From contig CM055108.1 in the NCBI GenBank assembly GCA_029204225.1, forward strand, positions 47,538,815 through 47,602,814: DNA of 64,000 nt, given 5' to 3'. The position numbers and the translations under genes were made by a program. Shown piece after piece: positions 10,981-22,270 of the stretch. This DNA is from Diphasiastrum complanatum (Eukaryota; Streptophyta; Lycopodiopsida; Lycopodiales; Lycopodiaceae). The stretch's first letter is position 1, and each line of letters starts with the position of its first letter. Under the pieces are notes generated by a model. It was not told the DNA's origin. It saw only the letters and a program-made list of their open reading frames with translations, and did not search any database.

Positions 10981-11815
10981 AATCCCTTACTAACCTATCC
11001 AGACTTCGAATCAAGTGAACAGTTTTTGGTCACTATTCAGGAATACACACCATGATTACAAGGACTATTGATGATATGCTATCTATCAAATAGGAGAAAC
11101 AAGCTTTGTAAACGTGTTAATATATGCACTTGATGCATACAGTCCATGCTATGCATGATGAGGTTGAATATGGGTGTAAGACTTGCTCGGCAAATTAGAT
11201 TAGAGTAAATCATTGCATGTTTCATTTGATATGTCTGTGTATTCTCTTAGACTTAACACTGATATAGTTGAAGAACTTTATTTGTGCATTTGTAGTTGCA
11301 TAGCTTTGAGAAGGAGATAACCTATATACAAGAAATTGACTCCATTGTACTCACGGAACCACATCCTTCCGAGGAGTGCTTTGCAATCTCAAGCACAACA
11401 TAGTCTGATTAAGGTGGGCTTTAATTGCCATTGGACCAATCAAATCATATAGAGTGTTTTGTCTTGAAGATCAATAGAAATTGTCATGAAGTTGATGTAC
11501 TATTGGATTTTGACTAGATCACAGCTTTCTAGATATGTTTTTGGTGCAAAACTTAAGTGTTCCAATTAGTAGCAATTGATGATCAAATTTATATCATGGT
11601 ACATTTGGCTTTTGGAATGGATACGAAAATTTGGAATACTAAAATTTCAAATCTGAAGTGATTTGCAAGACCATGGAAAAGTATTTGTTTTTCTTGTGAT
11701 GAATTTCGATCATACCAATGTTGTTCTAGGGTATGAATGGTCTTATAACAAATTTGATAGTTCATAAATTGTTTATAAGAAATATATGAAATTTTAGTAC
11801 TGAGAAATTAGTCTC
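10866..11815 (+). repeat. duplicated segment, copy 2 (with a 0.37-kb extra block)
   Basis: Counterpart of 9272-9860. The extra block, about 11286-11655, has no terminal repeats that I can see, so whether it was inserted here or lost from copy 1 is open. Confidence 0.8.
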
Positions 11816-12410
11816 TATTTCATAAAAAATAGATGTACATCTTTTACGCAATTTTTTAGCAGAATAAAAGAATTTCAAGTTTTTATTTTGAAATGTTCCA
11901 TGTTGCTTTGCAGTCACATGCAATTATTTTATTTTGGATTATGCTAAAGTTGCTTTTTCTAAAATCATTAGTACCAAGCTTAATTAATTAATTTTATTTT
12001 GGTCACTTTTCCAAATTAATTAATTTCATGCAAATAGGCCTCTTTTTAAGGTTTAGGGTTTTCGGATCCTAGAGAGAGATTGGGATAGTCTAGAGAGAGA
12101 CTATACCGGCCTATCTAGAGAGAGAAAGTTAGGGTTTACATTTCACTTTACTTTTTAGAGCAAAAAAAGCAGGTTTTTTATATTATGGAGGGCCTTTTGT
12201 GGAGGTCTTTGGTTTTTTTTATGGGCTGTTTTTGGGGTTGGGAAGTAAAAAAAAAAGCTATTAATTAATCAATTAATCAAATGCTATGGTGGGGAGGACA
12301 CTCCCCCCCAAAGAAAGAATTAAATTCCCTAAACAATTTTGGTTATTTTTGGCTTTTTTGGGGGTGTGAGAAGGAAAAAAATAATAATAATAAATCAATT
12401 ATTTAACGGT
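11816..12410. other. AT-rich non-coding stretch
   Basis: Poly-A/T runs, attaattaatt phrases and two agagagag blocks near 12072-12125. No gene seen. Confidence 0.4.
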
Positions 12411-13222
12411 TCTGTGAGAAATTGACAAAAATCTAGCTTGGTATTTCTATGTTAGAAGTTTGTGAGTGAATCTCACGTGTGGAGAATGTAAAATTAATTA
12501 AAAATGTTTGTTAAAGGGGTCTCATAAAGTTTCATAGTCAAGCTTCTTGGTGTCATTAGTAGATTGAGCCATTTTTGGCTTTCGAGGTCAATTAGTGAAG
12601 TACACTTGTTTTGTCATTATTAGGCCAAAAGCACAAGTGGAAAAATCAAGCTAAATAGGTTCTTGACAAGTGTCTTTAGTTAGTTTGGTGTGTGACAAGT
12701 CAAAGTTCAAGAGGTCCAATAGAATTAAGAGGTGGAAGTACCATTGGTCCAATAGGATTTGAGATATGCTTGAGAATGGTCCAATAGAATGGAGAGATGG
12801 ATGGATCAATGGTCCAATAGGATTAGGAGGTTGTAAATATGAGGTCCAATCATGTTTGAGCATTGTGTTACCTTGTGGATCTATAGTCTCATTGTACTCC
12901 TCACTTTGATCTAATTGATTTTGAGATTGAGTGGATTTTGTGTGTAATTGATTTTTTAGCTTTCTCTCTCTACCCGAGAGCTCATGATGATTTTCTCTCT
13001 CTACCCAAGGAGAGCAGCTTGTTTTTACTTAGAATAATTTTTTAACACTTCTCACATGTGTGAGTGAGATTTGGAAGTGAATGAATGCATGTAGTATTGT
13101 GTTTTTGCCATAGAATCAAACATAGATCTTGAATCTCAATCTAGTCTTGATCTCGGTGCATCCACACACCTTAGGAGATCACAAGTACATGTTGTGGGCA
13201 CTCCACACGTGTGAAATCCACA
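12411..13222 (+). mobile_element. 5' LTR of copia derivative 1
   Basis: The right end is secure: the sequence ends ...gaaatccaca directly before the primer-binding site. The left end is a guess at tgtgagaaattgac. Inside, 12715-12850 has four imperfect copies of a ggtccaatagga(a) phrase spaced 40-60 bases apart. G-box-like palindromes occur (ctcacgtgtgg, ccacacgtgtgaa). No matching 3' LTR was found in the window. Confidence 0.6.
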
Positions 13223-13234
13223 TGGTATCAGAGC
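13223..13234 (+). promoter_or_regulatory. primer-binding site (initiator tRNA-Met) of copia 1
   Basis: TGGTATCAGAGC, complementary to the 3' end of plant initiator methionine tRNA, directly follows the LTR's terminal CA. It would prime minus-strand DNA synthesis. Confidence 0.85.
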
Positions 13235-13972
13235 CTACCTAAGGTTACCATGCATTTTCATCCATTTGAGTGAAAACTTTTCATCAATCTTGAGCTAGAA
13301 ATTGTCGAGATCCATTTTCCTGGCTATCTCATTTTTGGATCAAAAGAGATCAATAGGGCATTGATTGGGTCTGACCTGGTACTGTATGGAATCAGGTGCT
13401 CAGACACATGAGAAACATCCAATTTCAATTTGAGAGTTCTCTTTCATGTTTGATCCAAAAATCTTGCTTGATAGCTTGTTTTGAAGCTGTTTTTGTCTAG
13501 TTTCTAATGCAATAGTTTCATTCCATTTGGTTGAGCCAATCAAAAGTTATAAGCTTTTGAAGAGGGTTAGGTAGGGCACCTAGACCTGGGTGGACACATC
13601 TGGTTTGGTCAAGAGATCATTTGTTTGATCCAAAATCACAGTTGAATGCTTACCAAATCTCATCTATATGTGATCTAGGCACCGTTTTGAGATCTTAGCC
13701 ATTTTGTTTCATGCAATATCATTGTATTTGAGTCAAATTGGTTTCTTAGTGTATTTCACACGTGCTAAGAGTGTTTGATCCTAACTTTGCCCTTACTCCA
13801 TCATTTGATGTGAAGTAGATCTAGTTTTGGAGAGATTGAGATAGCTAGTGAGAATCATGTCACATTTTGTTGCAAGATCTTGCATAGGATTGGGTAGCAC
13901 ACCATTATTGGATCCTATAGTGAGAGAGAGACAACATTTTTTTTTCATCACTTTTGTGTATCTCCACTTTAC

Positions 13973-14635
13973 ATGGCCTCAATGGGTTCATACTTGTTGG
14001 AACCAAGTGAGAGATTGTCTACTTCCAATTATTCAATATGGAAGTTGAGGATGGAGTCCATCTTGATACTCCAAGATGTGATGGACATTGTACTTGGGAC
14101 TGAGGAGGAGCCTCAAGTCCTTCAAGAGATACAAAAATACAAGAAGAGAGCTAGGATGGCTCTCCACTTGATCAAGATGAATGTTTCTAATGAGATTTTG
14201 AGAGAGATTGGTGATTGTACTACATCCAAGGAAGCTTGGGATTGTCTCAAGTCTATGTATGAGGCTAAGAACACCTCTAGGCTCCTCACTCGTAGAAATC
14301 AAATCTTCCAAAGTTGTCAAAAGAGTGATGAGAGTGCATCTAATTATATTTTGAGAGTCAAGGATGTTCATAGGGAGCTTTCTTGTATTGGTGATTCAAT
14401 CAATCGAAGTGAGTTAGTCCAAGTCATTCTCAATGGCTTGAGAGATGAATGTGACAACCTTGTCCAATCCTATGCCATTAAGGAGGAGCTACCAAGTTTG
14501 GAGGCCATTCAAAGTGTGCTTATTTCTGAAGAATCAAGACAAGAGTACAAACTCTTGAGGATGGACAAGCTATCACTCAATCATGATGATGGCAAAGTTC
14601 TATTTGCCATGCACAAAGAGAGGAGTAAGAAGTAG
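13973..14635 (+). CDS. copia 1 Gag (capsid) protein, N-terminal part
   Basis: A 220-codon open frame starting MASMGSYLLEPSERLSTSNY, the usual copia gag opening. It then shows the conserved gag core: WKLRMESILILQDVMDIV, the KEAWDCLKSMYE block, RVKDVHRELSCIGD and LVQVILNGLRDE. It ends at TAG just before the zinc knuckle, so the original gag-pol frame is broken once at 14633-14635. Gag forms the cytoplasmic particle around element RNA. The clean frame indicates fairly recent activity or selection on this part. Confidence 0.85.
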   Translation: MASMGSYLLEPSERLSTSNYSIWKLRMESILILQDVMDIVLGTEEEPQVLQEIQKYKKRARMALHLIKMNVSNEILREIGDCTTSKEAWDCLKSMYEAKNTSRLLTRRNQIFQSCQKSDESASNYILRVKDVHRELSCIGDSINRSELVQVILNGLRDECDNLVQSYAIKEELPSLEAIQSVLISEESRQEYKLLRMDKLSLNHDDGKVLFAMHKERSKK

Positions 14636-15165
14636 CACCATCACTTCTCTAATGACAAAGCCAAAGACCAAGATGGAGAGGAGAAAGACACCTCTCATGC
14701 TTCTACTTCAAGTTTGAAGAAGAAGAAGATCAAGTGCTTTTATTGTGGCAAGAAAGGCCATTATGCCATCAATTGCTTCAAGAAGAAGAATCAACTCAAG
14801 CAAGCCAACATCTCTAATGAGAAGAAAGACTATATTGCAAGTGATGGAGAAGGCTCTCTTATGGCATCAAGCTTCTCCTCTTCCACCTTCAACAAGCATG
14901 ACTCATGGTATATTGATAGTGGAGCATCTTCACATATGTGTGCACCAAGCACTTTCTTTCATTTATTATGCGTTATGATGGAGTCAAGAAGACCATATAC
15001 ATTGCAAGTGAGCATGAGTGCAATATTGGAGTAGGGATTATTTCCTTGAAGTTTGCATCTTCCAAAGATCTCTTTCTCAACAATGTTCTTTTTGTCCCAA
15101 AGCTTACAAAGAACATTTTAAGTGTTGGCTAACTTCTTGATAGTGGCCTTGATGCCAATTTCCAT
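14636..15165 (+). pseudogene. copia 1 zinc knuckle and aspartic protease region
   Basis: CFYCGKKGHYAINC is a perfect C-x2-C-x4-H-x4-C knuckle for RNA binding (near 14735-14776). About 45 residues on, WYIDSGASSHMC holds the D-S-G-A active site of the retroviral-type protease (near 14907-14940). The protease then shifts frame near 14960; its C-terminal half, LFVPKLTKNILSVG, is followed by an in-frame TAA at 15130-15132. Confidence 0.8.
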
Positions 15166-15177
15166 ATTGACAATTGT

Positions 15178-16581
15178 GTGATCAAGAAGGATGGTGAGAT
15201 CCTTGCATATGGATCAAGATTTGAAAGCATCTACAAATTGGATCCAAGTGAGAGTGCAAACTCTCTTTATGTTTCTTATATGTCCAATCTTTCAAAGGAG
15301 GATGATTACACAAGATGCACATATCTTCTCTCTTCAAGTATTATGGTGTATGATTATTCCCTATTATTCAAAGCATATGTTGAGAAGCAATTCTCATTGA
15401 AGATCAAAGCTTTGAGGAGTGTTGGAGCTCTTGAAGGAATAGCACCATATGAATTTTTATTAAAGATGAAGCCTAAGGTTGATCACCTTAGTGAACTTGG
15501 TAGTGCTTGCTTTGCACATATTCCCTTGGAAACAAGGAGGAAGGATGATCCAAGTTCATGGACCATGATTGGATACTCATCCATCAAGGAGACCTTTAGT
15601 GTCTTTACACTCTCTATTTCAAAAGTGGTTGTGAATAGAGATGTCATATTGCATGAAGATTCAACCTTGGAAGTGGCCGAGATCAAGGATTTTCAAGAAG
15701 CATCACAAGTTATCTCTTTTGAAGGTATTCAAGTTGTGATGGGGCCAAGGTGTGAGGAGGAGTCTCTTCTTCATATGATTTCAAGAAGATCTTCAAGATG
15801 CATGGCCGAGTCTTTATGGCTCACCTTACATGGCAAAGAGGGGCATCCTTCATGTTGTATCTACTACAACACATTCATATATGTTTCTCTTCCTTTGCTT
15901 GATATGCTATCTTGCTTCATTGTTCTTGGATCTCAAAGTTCAAGAAAGGCTATACTAGTTTTGTATGATGCTTATGGTATGGACATGTTTCTTGTCATTA
16001 TTGACTTGGATATGTTTCCAATACATTTTGAAAGCATGATATTGTATTATCAAAAGTATGCTCTTGGTTCTAGTGAGAACAACATTGAGCTTGTTACTCA
16101 TGTTTTTGAAAATCATATTTTCACAAGTTTTGAGACAAATTGTGAACTCCTCTTGAGATTAAGTGAAGCATCCAAAGTGGACACTTACATCCTTGAGAGA
16201 GTAATTACCCTAAAAAAGATCAAGATAGTATTTGATATCAAGATTAGATCCGTCATGGATATAGTTCATTGTATGTGGACTAGTCAAGCTAGAAAGCATA
16301 ATCTTGATGATCATCATTTTTTAACATCTTGTGATCTTGATCTCTATGATCCTTATGAGGCTTGGAAGCCTCGGATTTTTCCATTTATGGTGCAGCCATC
16401 ATGCAAGTGGAGCTTTCAAATCAAAGACCATCATCAAGCATGGAGGAAGCACATGGACATAGTGCCATATTGGTGGAATGATCTTCAAAGTTTTAACAAA
16501 TATGTGCTAAGAGTTCATTTTTCACTCCTACTGAGTCACCACTTTGCAATGACACCAAGCCCTATTTGCATGTTAAATTGA
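15178..16581 (+). CDS. copia 1 fused frame: integrase remnant plus unrecognised domain
   Basis: A long 467-codon frame. The start reads SIYKLDPSE (pre-integrase region). A short VEKQFSLKIKALRS follows, a stump of the integrase core, lacking most catalytic residues. Then comes the integrase C-terminal block (GIAPYEFLLKMKPKVDHLSE; VVVNRDVILHEDST). Where reverse transcriptase should begin, from about residue 205, there is instead a roughly 260-residue domain: ESLWLTLHGKEGHPSCC, SSRKAILVLYDAYG, SEASKVDTYILERV. The same domain recurs on the minus strand at 47.9-51.3 kb. No YVDD, no RNase H and no recognised fold. The uninterrupted frame suggests a defined protein in a non-autonomous element depending on another copy's reverse transcriptase. 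Confidence 0.7.
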   Translation: MIKKDGEILAYGSRFESIYKLDPSESANSLYVSYMSNLSKEDDYTRCTYLLSSSIMVYDYSLLFKAYVEKQFSLKIKALRSVGALEGIAPYEFLLKMKPKVDHLSELGSACFAHIPLETRRKDDPSSWTMIGYSSIKETFSVFTLSISKVVVNRDVILHEDSTLEVAEIKDFQEASQVISFEGIQVVMGPRCEEESLLHMISRRSSRCMAESLWLTLHGKEGHPSCCIYYNTFIYVSLPLLDMLSCFIVLGSQSSRKAILVLYDAYGMDMFLVIIDLDMFPIHFESMILYYQKYALGSSENNIELVTHVFENHIFTSFETNCELLLRLSEASKVDTYILERVITLKKIKIVFDIKIRSVMDIVHCMWTSQARKHNLDDHHFLTSCDLDLYDPYEAWKPRIFPFMVQPSCKWSFQIKDHHQAWRKHMDIVPYWWNDLQSFNKYVLRVHFSLLLSHHFAMTPSPICMLN

Positions 16582-17374
16582 CTCACCATGTTCACAATAT
16601 TAACTCACCAAGTGTGCTTCTATGGTGACTCCTTGATAAATGTAGTGAATATCTTCATGTATTATGTATATCCCTTATGCTTTATGTTGTTTTTTTCATG
16701 TGACCTTGGCATGCAGTAGTGGTCTTAGGTTGGGGTTCCATCCTCAACCCAACAAGTCCACAAGACCATAGACATTGGCCCAATTTTTAACCGTTAGGGT
16801 TCTTCAATTATTCTCATCACTTGGTTGTTAATTGTGGCGATTTGAATATATTTGTGAAGGAAATAAATGTAAGAGCTCACAATGACAAACAAGGATTTGT
16901 AACGGGTATGCATGACATATTATTGACACAAATTGGATTGCCTTGGGCGTGTCATTGTCTTTGAAGAATCTAACCCCATCTCCAAAATAATGCTCCATGA
17001 TTCCATCTACGATCATGATAATAAAATACACAAAAAAAAGTGACAAAAAATTACAAGGATAAATCCACACTCATGATCCTTTGTGAGAAATCAAATTTGC
17101 ATGGATGTTCAATGTTGTAGTAATTATTCACAATCTAGCGACACAAGCCAAAATAATCAACATTATGCATGTGGAAGAAAGCTCATTGCAAATTAAATAG
17201 ACACCTTATAACAAATTTGCATCAAACTTGCATGTGTTGAAGATCTACCAACACAAAATATGGATATTCCATGCATGGATCATCAATTTCATTAAGTTTT
17301 CGTCCTCCTATTTGCCTATGAAGTTAAATTGATTTTTTGGAGTTAGACTAAGGGTAATAATTTTTTGGATTTAT
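16582..17374. other. non-coding tail between copia 1 and a gypsy fragment
   Basis: No frame with motifs. A 3' LTR matching 12411-13222 is not visible, so copia 1 is truncated at its 3' end or too diverged to see. Confidence 0.4.
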
Positions 17375-17609
17375 GTGAAAGTCCAAGGATTGGTTTTTGA
17401 ACTTCTTAGCCATTTGGAGGATTTACTGCTTAGTGTACCTTTGAAACCTAAAAGAGTACTCAAAACTAGAGGTAAACAATTGAGAAATTCTACAATCTCT
17501 AAGTGCTTGATTAGGTGGAAGGGTTGGACTGAGGCTGATGATTCGTGGAAAAAAAAGTTAAAAGCATAAAACCACTTTTGAGGACAGAAGTAGTTCAAGA
17601 GGGGAGAGA
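17375..17609 (+). pseudogene. gypsy pol 3' end: chromodomain-like tail and polypurine tract
   Basis: The peptide PKRVLKTRGKQLRNSTISKC followed by LIRWKGWTEADDSW matches the end of integrase in chromodomain gypsy elements, which targets integration to marked chromatin. A polypurine tract gaggggagagaa (17598-17609) follows, directly before TGTTACATCC, the start of a 3' LTR. Upstream gypsy sequence is not found, so this is a 5'-truncated element. Confidence 0.7.
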
Positions 17610-18600
17610 ATGTTACATCCATGTCTTGTATGAAATATTCAAAATAGTCCTTGACATGGATATCTAGTACTCTGGTGTACGAGATTACTAGTTATCCCAC
17701 GTCATTCCGGACTAGGCAAGTAATGTAATTAATAGCCTTGTGAGGGCCCAAACGCTCTATTTGGACCTATGGAGCTAGTGCATGTTGATTGTGTTGGATT
17801 ATTCTCCTTCTTACTAATCGACTAATCAATTTTAATCCTCATCCATTGTTTATCCAGTTCTGTGGATTTTTTTGTGTTTTTATACAGTCTACAAATTTAC
17901 AAGTGTTTTTACACAGTCTGCAGAAATACACGGAGTTTGACAATAGTGTCGCATTTTTCGCTTGTCAGGATCTCATGTAAAAATGTAGTGTTGCCTTTTT
18001 TGCATTTTTCGCCTGTTAGGAATTACGAGTAAATATGTAGAGTCGCATTTTTCGCATTTTTCAAAGTGCCTCAAAGGTTAAGAAAATGACTCTGGCAAAG
18101 TGTGGGACTACCCTAAATGAGATTTAAGGACACTGTCGGGTTTTTCGCAAAAAGCCGCCATTGTCTCCTCTTCTTCCTCTCAATTTGTCACCTTTCCTTC
18201 CTTCTTCAAGGACGAGGAGGATACTCCTGCTAGATCTGACCAACATGGCTCTGCTCATTTCCAAGCATTGAATGCACAGATTGCACCCAAAATTTCAGCC
18301 AGGAAGGAATCATCCAGAAAATGCGCAAGGATTGGGTAGAAGCTGAGGGGTAGTCTAGGGCAGCGGTTTGCCGAGAGCTTCCGTAAGAAGATAGGTGAAG
18401 TTGTGCGAAAGGAAGCAGAGGGGGGGAATCCTGAGGCGTTGAAGCTGAGGGCTCAGATGCTGGGAGGACAACCTAAAGAGGCAGATCCATGCGAAGAAGC
18501 CAATTATCAGGCATGGGGAGGCTTTCCCAGCTACAAGGCAGAAAATAACGAGCAGCCATCATCCATATCTACAGAAAGCCTCGGGAGCAGTAACTTTTTG
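17610..18600 (+). mobile_element. probable 3' LTR of the gypsy fragment (right end undefined)
   Basis: Begins TGTTACATCC after the polypurine tract. It contains repeated tcgcatttttcgc phrases near 17950-18060. The right boundary is not visible. A 74-codon frame at 18403-18627, rich in Glu/Gly/Ala/Gln (KKIGEVVRKEAEGGNPEALK upstream and within), is less AT-rich than its surroundings. It may be a scrap of another gene; I do not recognise it. Confidence 0.4.
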
Positions 18601-18611
18601 AGACACTCTCG

Positions 18612-19448
18612 CCTGTGGCAGTTTTAGTTCATTTCTGTAGAGTGACAATTTTAGTTCATTTATGCAAATAGACTATTTACAGCCAATTTTCACTGCTTAT
18701 CAGCAATCAATTTATGAGAAGGAACTGGATGGATGTCATCGGACACCAGCCAACTGACAATCGCATTTGACGACCTAATTGCTTAGTATATATAGTTGTT
18801 CATATTCATACAATTTATCGAAGAAGGTTTAAAAAGAAATTCAAAAAAAGTTCAGCAAGCATTTGAATAGTTAGCTCTCTCTCTCTCAAGCCTGTGAGCT
18901 TGAATACTCCTAAGCATTCTAGCTCACTTCTTAGAGTTGTTTTAGAGATTGCTATTGCGCTTACTACTTATCAGCATTGCGCTTAATTCAGACTTTCATT
19001 TTAGCCGCTCAGAGATAACATAGATTATGCGGCTTCGATCTGCAACTTATTGTACTCATTTACTTCTGTTTCATTTTCGTACTGAATCAATACTATCTTT
19101 TATTGCATTCAGCTTCATCTCAGAATGTATGCATTTCTGTAGTTCTTCGCGACTAATTATTTGTCTAGTGATTGCAACAAATTATTTGTCTGATTTTGAA
19201 TGCATTATTGTTTGGCTATGTAATCACTGTAGTACTGATGATCTCAAAGTTAGTTACTATAAGATTGACCGTGATTTCTATCACTAATGTTTTGTTCAAA
19301 CTTGATAGGCATAGTTATACATGAGGAAGAGGAAGATAGTTTATTCCGCTGCTCACAATAGGTTTTCTTTCCTTGTCGTTCGAATATTTTTCATTTGAGT
19401 TCGTTTCTTTTCGAGTTCGACCTATCTTTCACACACCTCTTTCCGACA
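18612..19448 (+). mobile_element. 5' LTR of copia 2 (left end approximate)
   Basis: The right end is fixed by ...ctctttccgaca immediately before TGGTATCAGAGC. The left end is only a guess. Contains a (ct)n run near 18885 and no coding frame of note. Confidence 0.5.
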
Positions 19449-19523
19449 TGGTATCAGAGCATTCTATCATGGTATCAGAGCTAGATCGCTACTTTTTTAT
19501 CTGAACCGACATGGTATCAGAGC
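19449..19523 (+). promoter_or_regulatory. three successive primer-binding sites of copia 2
   Basis: TGGTATCAGAGC occurs at 19449-19460, 19470-19481 and 19512-19523. A single copy next to the LTR is normal. The extra copies probably arose by local duplication. A degenerate fourth (cagtatcagag) lies near 19640. Confidence 0.85.
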
Positions 19524-19717
19524 ATTGATTCTTCTTCAGGGCGTAATACTATTTCGATATTAGAGTGAAAGCTCTAATACTTGATATCTTTCACGATATT
19601 GAATTGATATCATATTCTTCAGTTCCTTTCATCATTTCAGTATCAGAGAATTGATTTCCTATTCTTGGCATTACTACATCTTAGTGTCATCGATACAATC
19701 GACAGACTAAGTTCCAG

Positions 19718-22270
19718 ATGGATTCCCAAAAGTAAAGCTGGTCTTATTGCAGACAAGCTGAATGGATCCAATTATCATTTGTGAAAATTTAAGATGAAGA
19801 CTTTGCTAATTACCAATGAGTTATGGGATGTTGTTACAGGTATAGAAGTAAAATCTGAAGACGACACAGAAGACTCAAAGTGGAAATCGAAAAATGGTAA
19901 AGCCTTTGTGCTTATCATCCTCAATATATCAGATACACAGATTGGACACATAGCTGAAGCTAAAACTTCAAAAGACGTTTGGGATATCTTGAACTCACTA
20001 TATGACATGAGGAACATAACTACTAAGTTACATCTATGAAGGAAATTCTTCACATTCAAGATGTCTAATGGTGATTCTCTTCATAGTCACATTAACCAGT
20101 TTAAGAATCTCTTGCAATAGATGGCCACTGTCGAATTAGTCATAGACGATCAAGATGCAATTATGACATTGCTTTCAAGCTTGTCCTCTATATATGAGAA
20201 CTGGTGATGTTCATATCGACACACTCAGATTTAACTCTTACTAGAGTTATCACTATGTTGCTGCAAGAAGACAATAGAAGAAGTCAAGACACTTTGTCTA
20301 CTTCCTCCTCTCAGGTTCTATATGTCAAAAAAGGCTCTAAGCGTTAGAAGTAGAAAAGCTCCAAGAAGGCTACAACAAATCAGAAGCTGACTCAAAGTCA
20401 AGTCATCAAATCCACAGTCAAAGAAGAAGATGTTTTGCAGGTATTGCAAGCGCAATAACCATGAGATCAAGGATTGTCGAATTCTCCAAGCGAAGAATGT
20501 AGCCAAACAACCTGATCAACAAGCAAACACATTTTCATCATCTCCCCAAGTCAAAGTGGACGAAGGCGCATTCATGGTCAAAGACCAAAGCACATTTTTG
20601 GATGATTTATGGTTTCTTGATTCTGGAGCAACTCAACACATGACCAATCAACATGAGCTTTTCAACTCCTACACGCCTTACAACACGAAGAAATTTGTTC
20701 ATCTTGGTGACAATAGTACTCACACTATTGAAGGTGAAGGTTCTGTAAGATTGCGATTCCAGCATGATCAATTCAAACTACCATCAAAGGTCTTATATTT
20801 CCAAAACTCTCTACAAATCTGTTATCAGTAAGTAGAATTACAAATTTAGGTCATAAGGTAGAATTCGAATTTGATAAATGCAAATTTATTGATAGGAGTA
20901 ATAAAATTCTTACACTCAACAAGAGGCAGAGTTACTTATATAGATTGGCACATTGTTATTCTGAGTTTAGTCAAACCTTGAAAACCTCTATTCTAGTCAA
21001 TAGATCATTACTATGGCATCATCACTTAGGACACTTGAATTATGCATCTATTTTGAATATGTCCAGACAATCCATGGTTCTTGATCTAGACTATCCTTCT
21101 CGTAAGGTCGATCTCTCTGTTTGTCATAGCTGCATCTTTGGAAAACAGGCTAGTATTCCTTTTAGATCAAACCATAGACATGTAGGAAAAAGTCTGTTAG
21201 ATGTTGTTCATACAGATATATGTGGACCTATGCAAACTCCTTCATTGCTAGATGCAAAGTATTTCATTACTTTTATTGATAAACTCTCCAGAACAGTAGT
21301 TATTTATTTCATTAAACAGAAATCAAAGGCTTTCATCAAATTCAAACAATTCAAAGGGCATGATGAGAATCAAACTGACAAATGAAATCAAAGCACTAAG
21401 GTCAGATAATAGGGGAGACTACATCTCCATCGAATTCAAAGAGTATTGCCACAGCGACATTGAGCAACAATATGTTACCTCCTATTCGCCTTAGTCAAAT
21501 GGTCTTGCTGAGAGAAAGAACAAAACTTTAGTTGAATCGGAAAAGTGCATGTTATCACATGTGACACTTCCAAAGTCCTTTTGGGCTAAAGCTGTTTCAA
21601 CAGAAACCTATATTCAGAATAGATGTCCTACTAAAGGTCTCTCAGAACAAAACACCATTCGAAGTTTGGACAGGTACCAAATCTTCTTTATCAAACCTAC
21701 AAGTTTTTGGATGTAATGCTTTTGCGCAGATACCTCATGATCTTAGGAAGAAGCTTGACTTCTAGAGTATCAAATGTATTTTCATCAGCTACACTACTTC
21801 AGATCAAGGCTACAAGTTGCTCGATCCCATCGAGTCGAAGATATTCACTAGCCAGGATGTCATCCTCATCGAAGATCAGTTTCAAGACCTCAAAGGAAAA
21901 GACAGTCCCCATGTTGCCGACCTATCAGATTCTCCTGACATATTGAATTTTCTAGTTCCTCAGTCGACTATTCCCATTGAAGGTCCAAGCTCTTCTACTT
22001 TTGACGAACAACAAATCAACGGTGAATCAGAGGATGATGATGTTGCAGTTCAGCAACTATAGTATAATGGAAATGATCAACTTCCTCTATTACCCTAAAG
22101 ATCTTCAAGAACTAGCAAACCACCTGAGAGGTATATCAACGACTCTACAGCCTATCTTGTTCATGAACTGACATCTATCCAAGAGGCACTCAGTCAGCCT
22201 GATTCAGATCTCTAGAAAGAAGTTATGGATAAAGAGTATTCATCTCTTATCAAGAACCAAACATGGACAA
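19718..22270 (+). pseudogene. copia 2 gag-protease-integrase, decayed
   Basis: In order: gag (ADKLNGSNYH; LWDVVTGIEV; SKDVWDILNSLYD), zinc knuckle CRYCKRNNHEIKDC near 20432, and protease WFLDSGATQHMTNQ near 20610. The HHCC integrase head is WHHHLGHLNY ... CHSCIFGKQ near 21010-21150. The integrase core has VHTDICGPMQ, LRSDNRGDYIS and NGLAERKNKT (D, D and E catalytic blocks). Many stops and shifts break it: near 19782, 20037, 20120, 20205, 21382, 21495 and after 21700. The block ends at KNQTW, normally the start of reverse transcriptase, where an inverted segment takes over at about 22271. Confidence 0.8.

Noticed and set aside
14033-14371. Minus-strand 112-codon frame
   Set aside because: It lies wholly within, and antisense to, the well-supported gag of copia 1.
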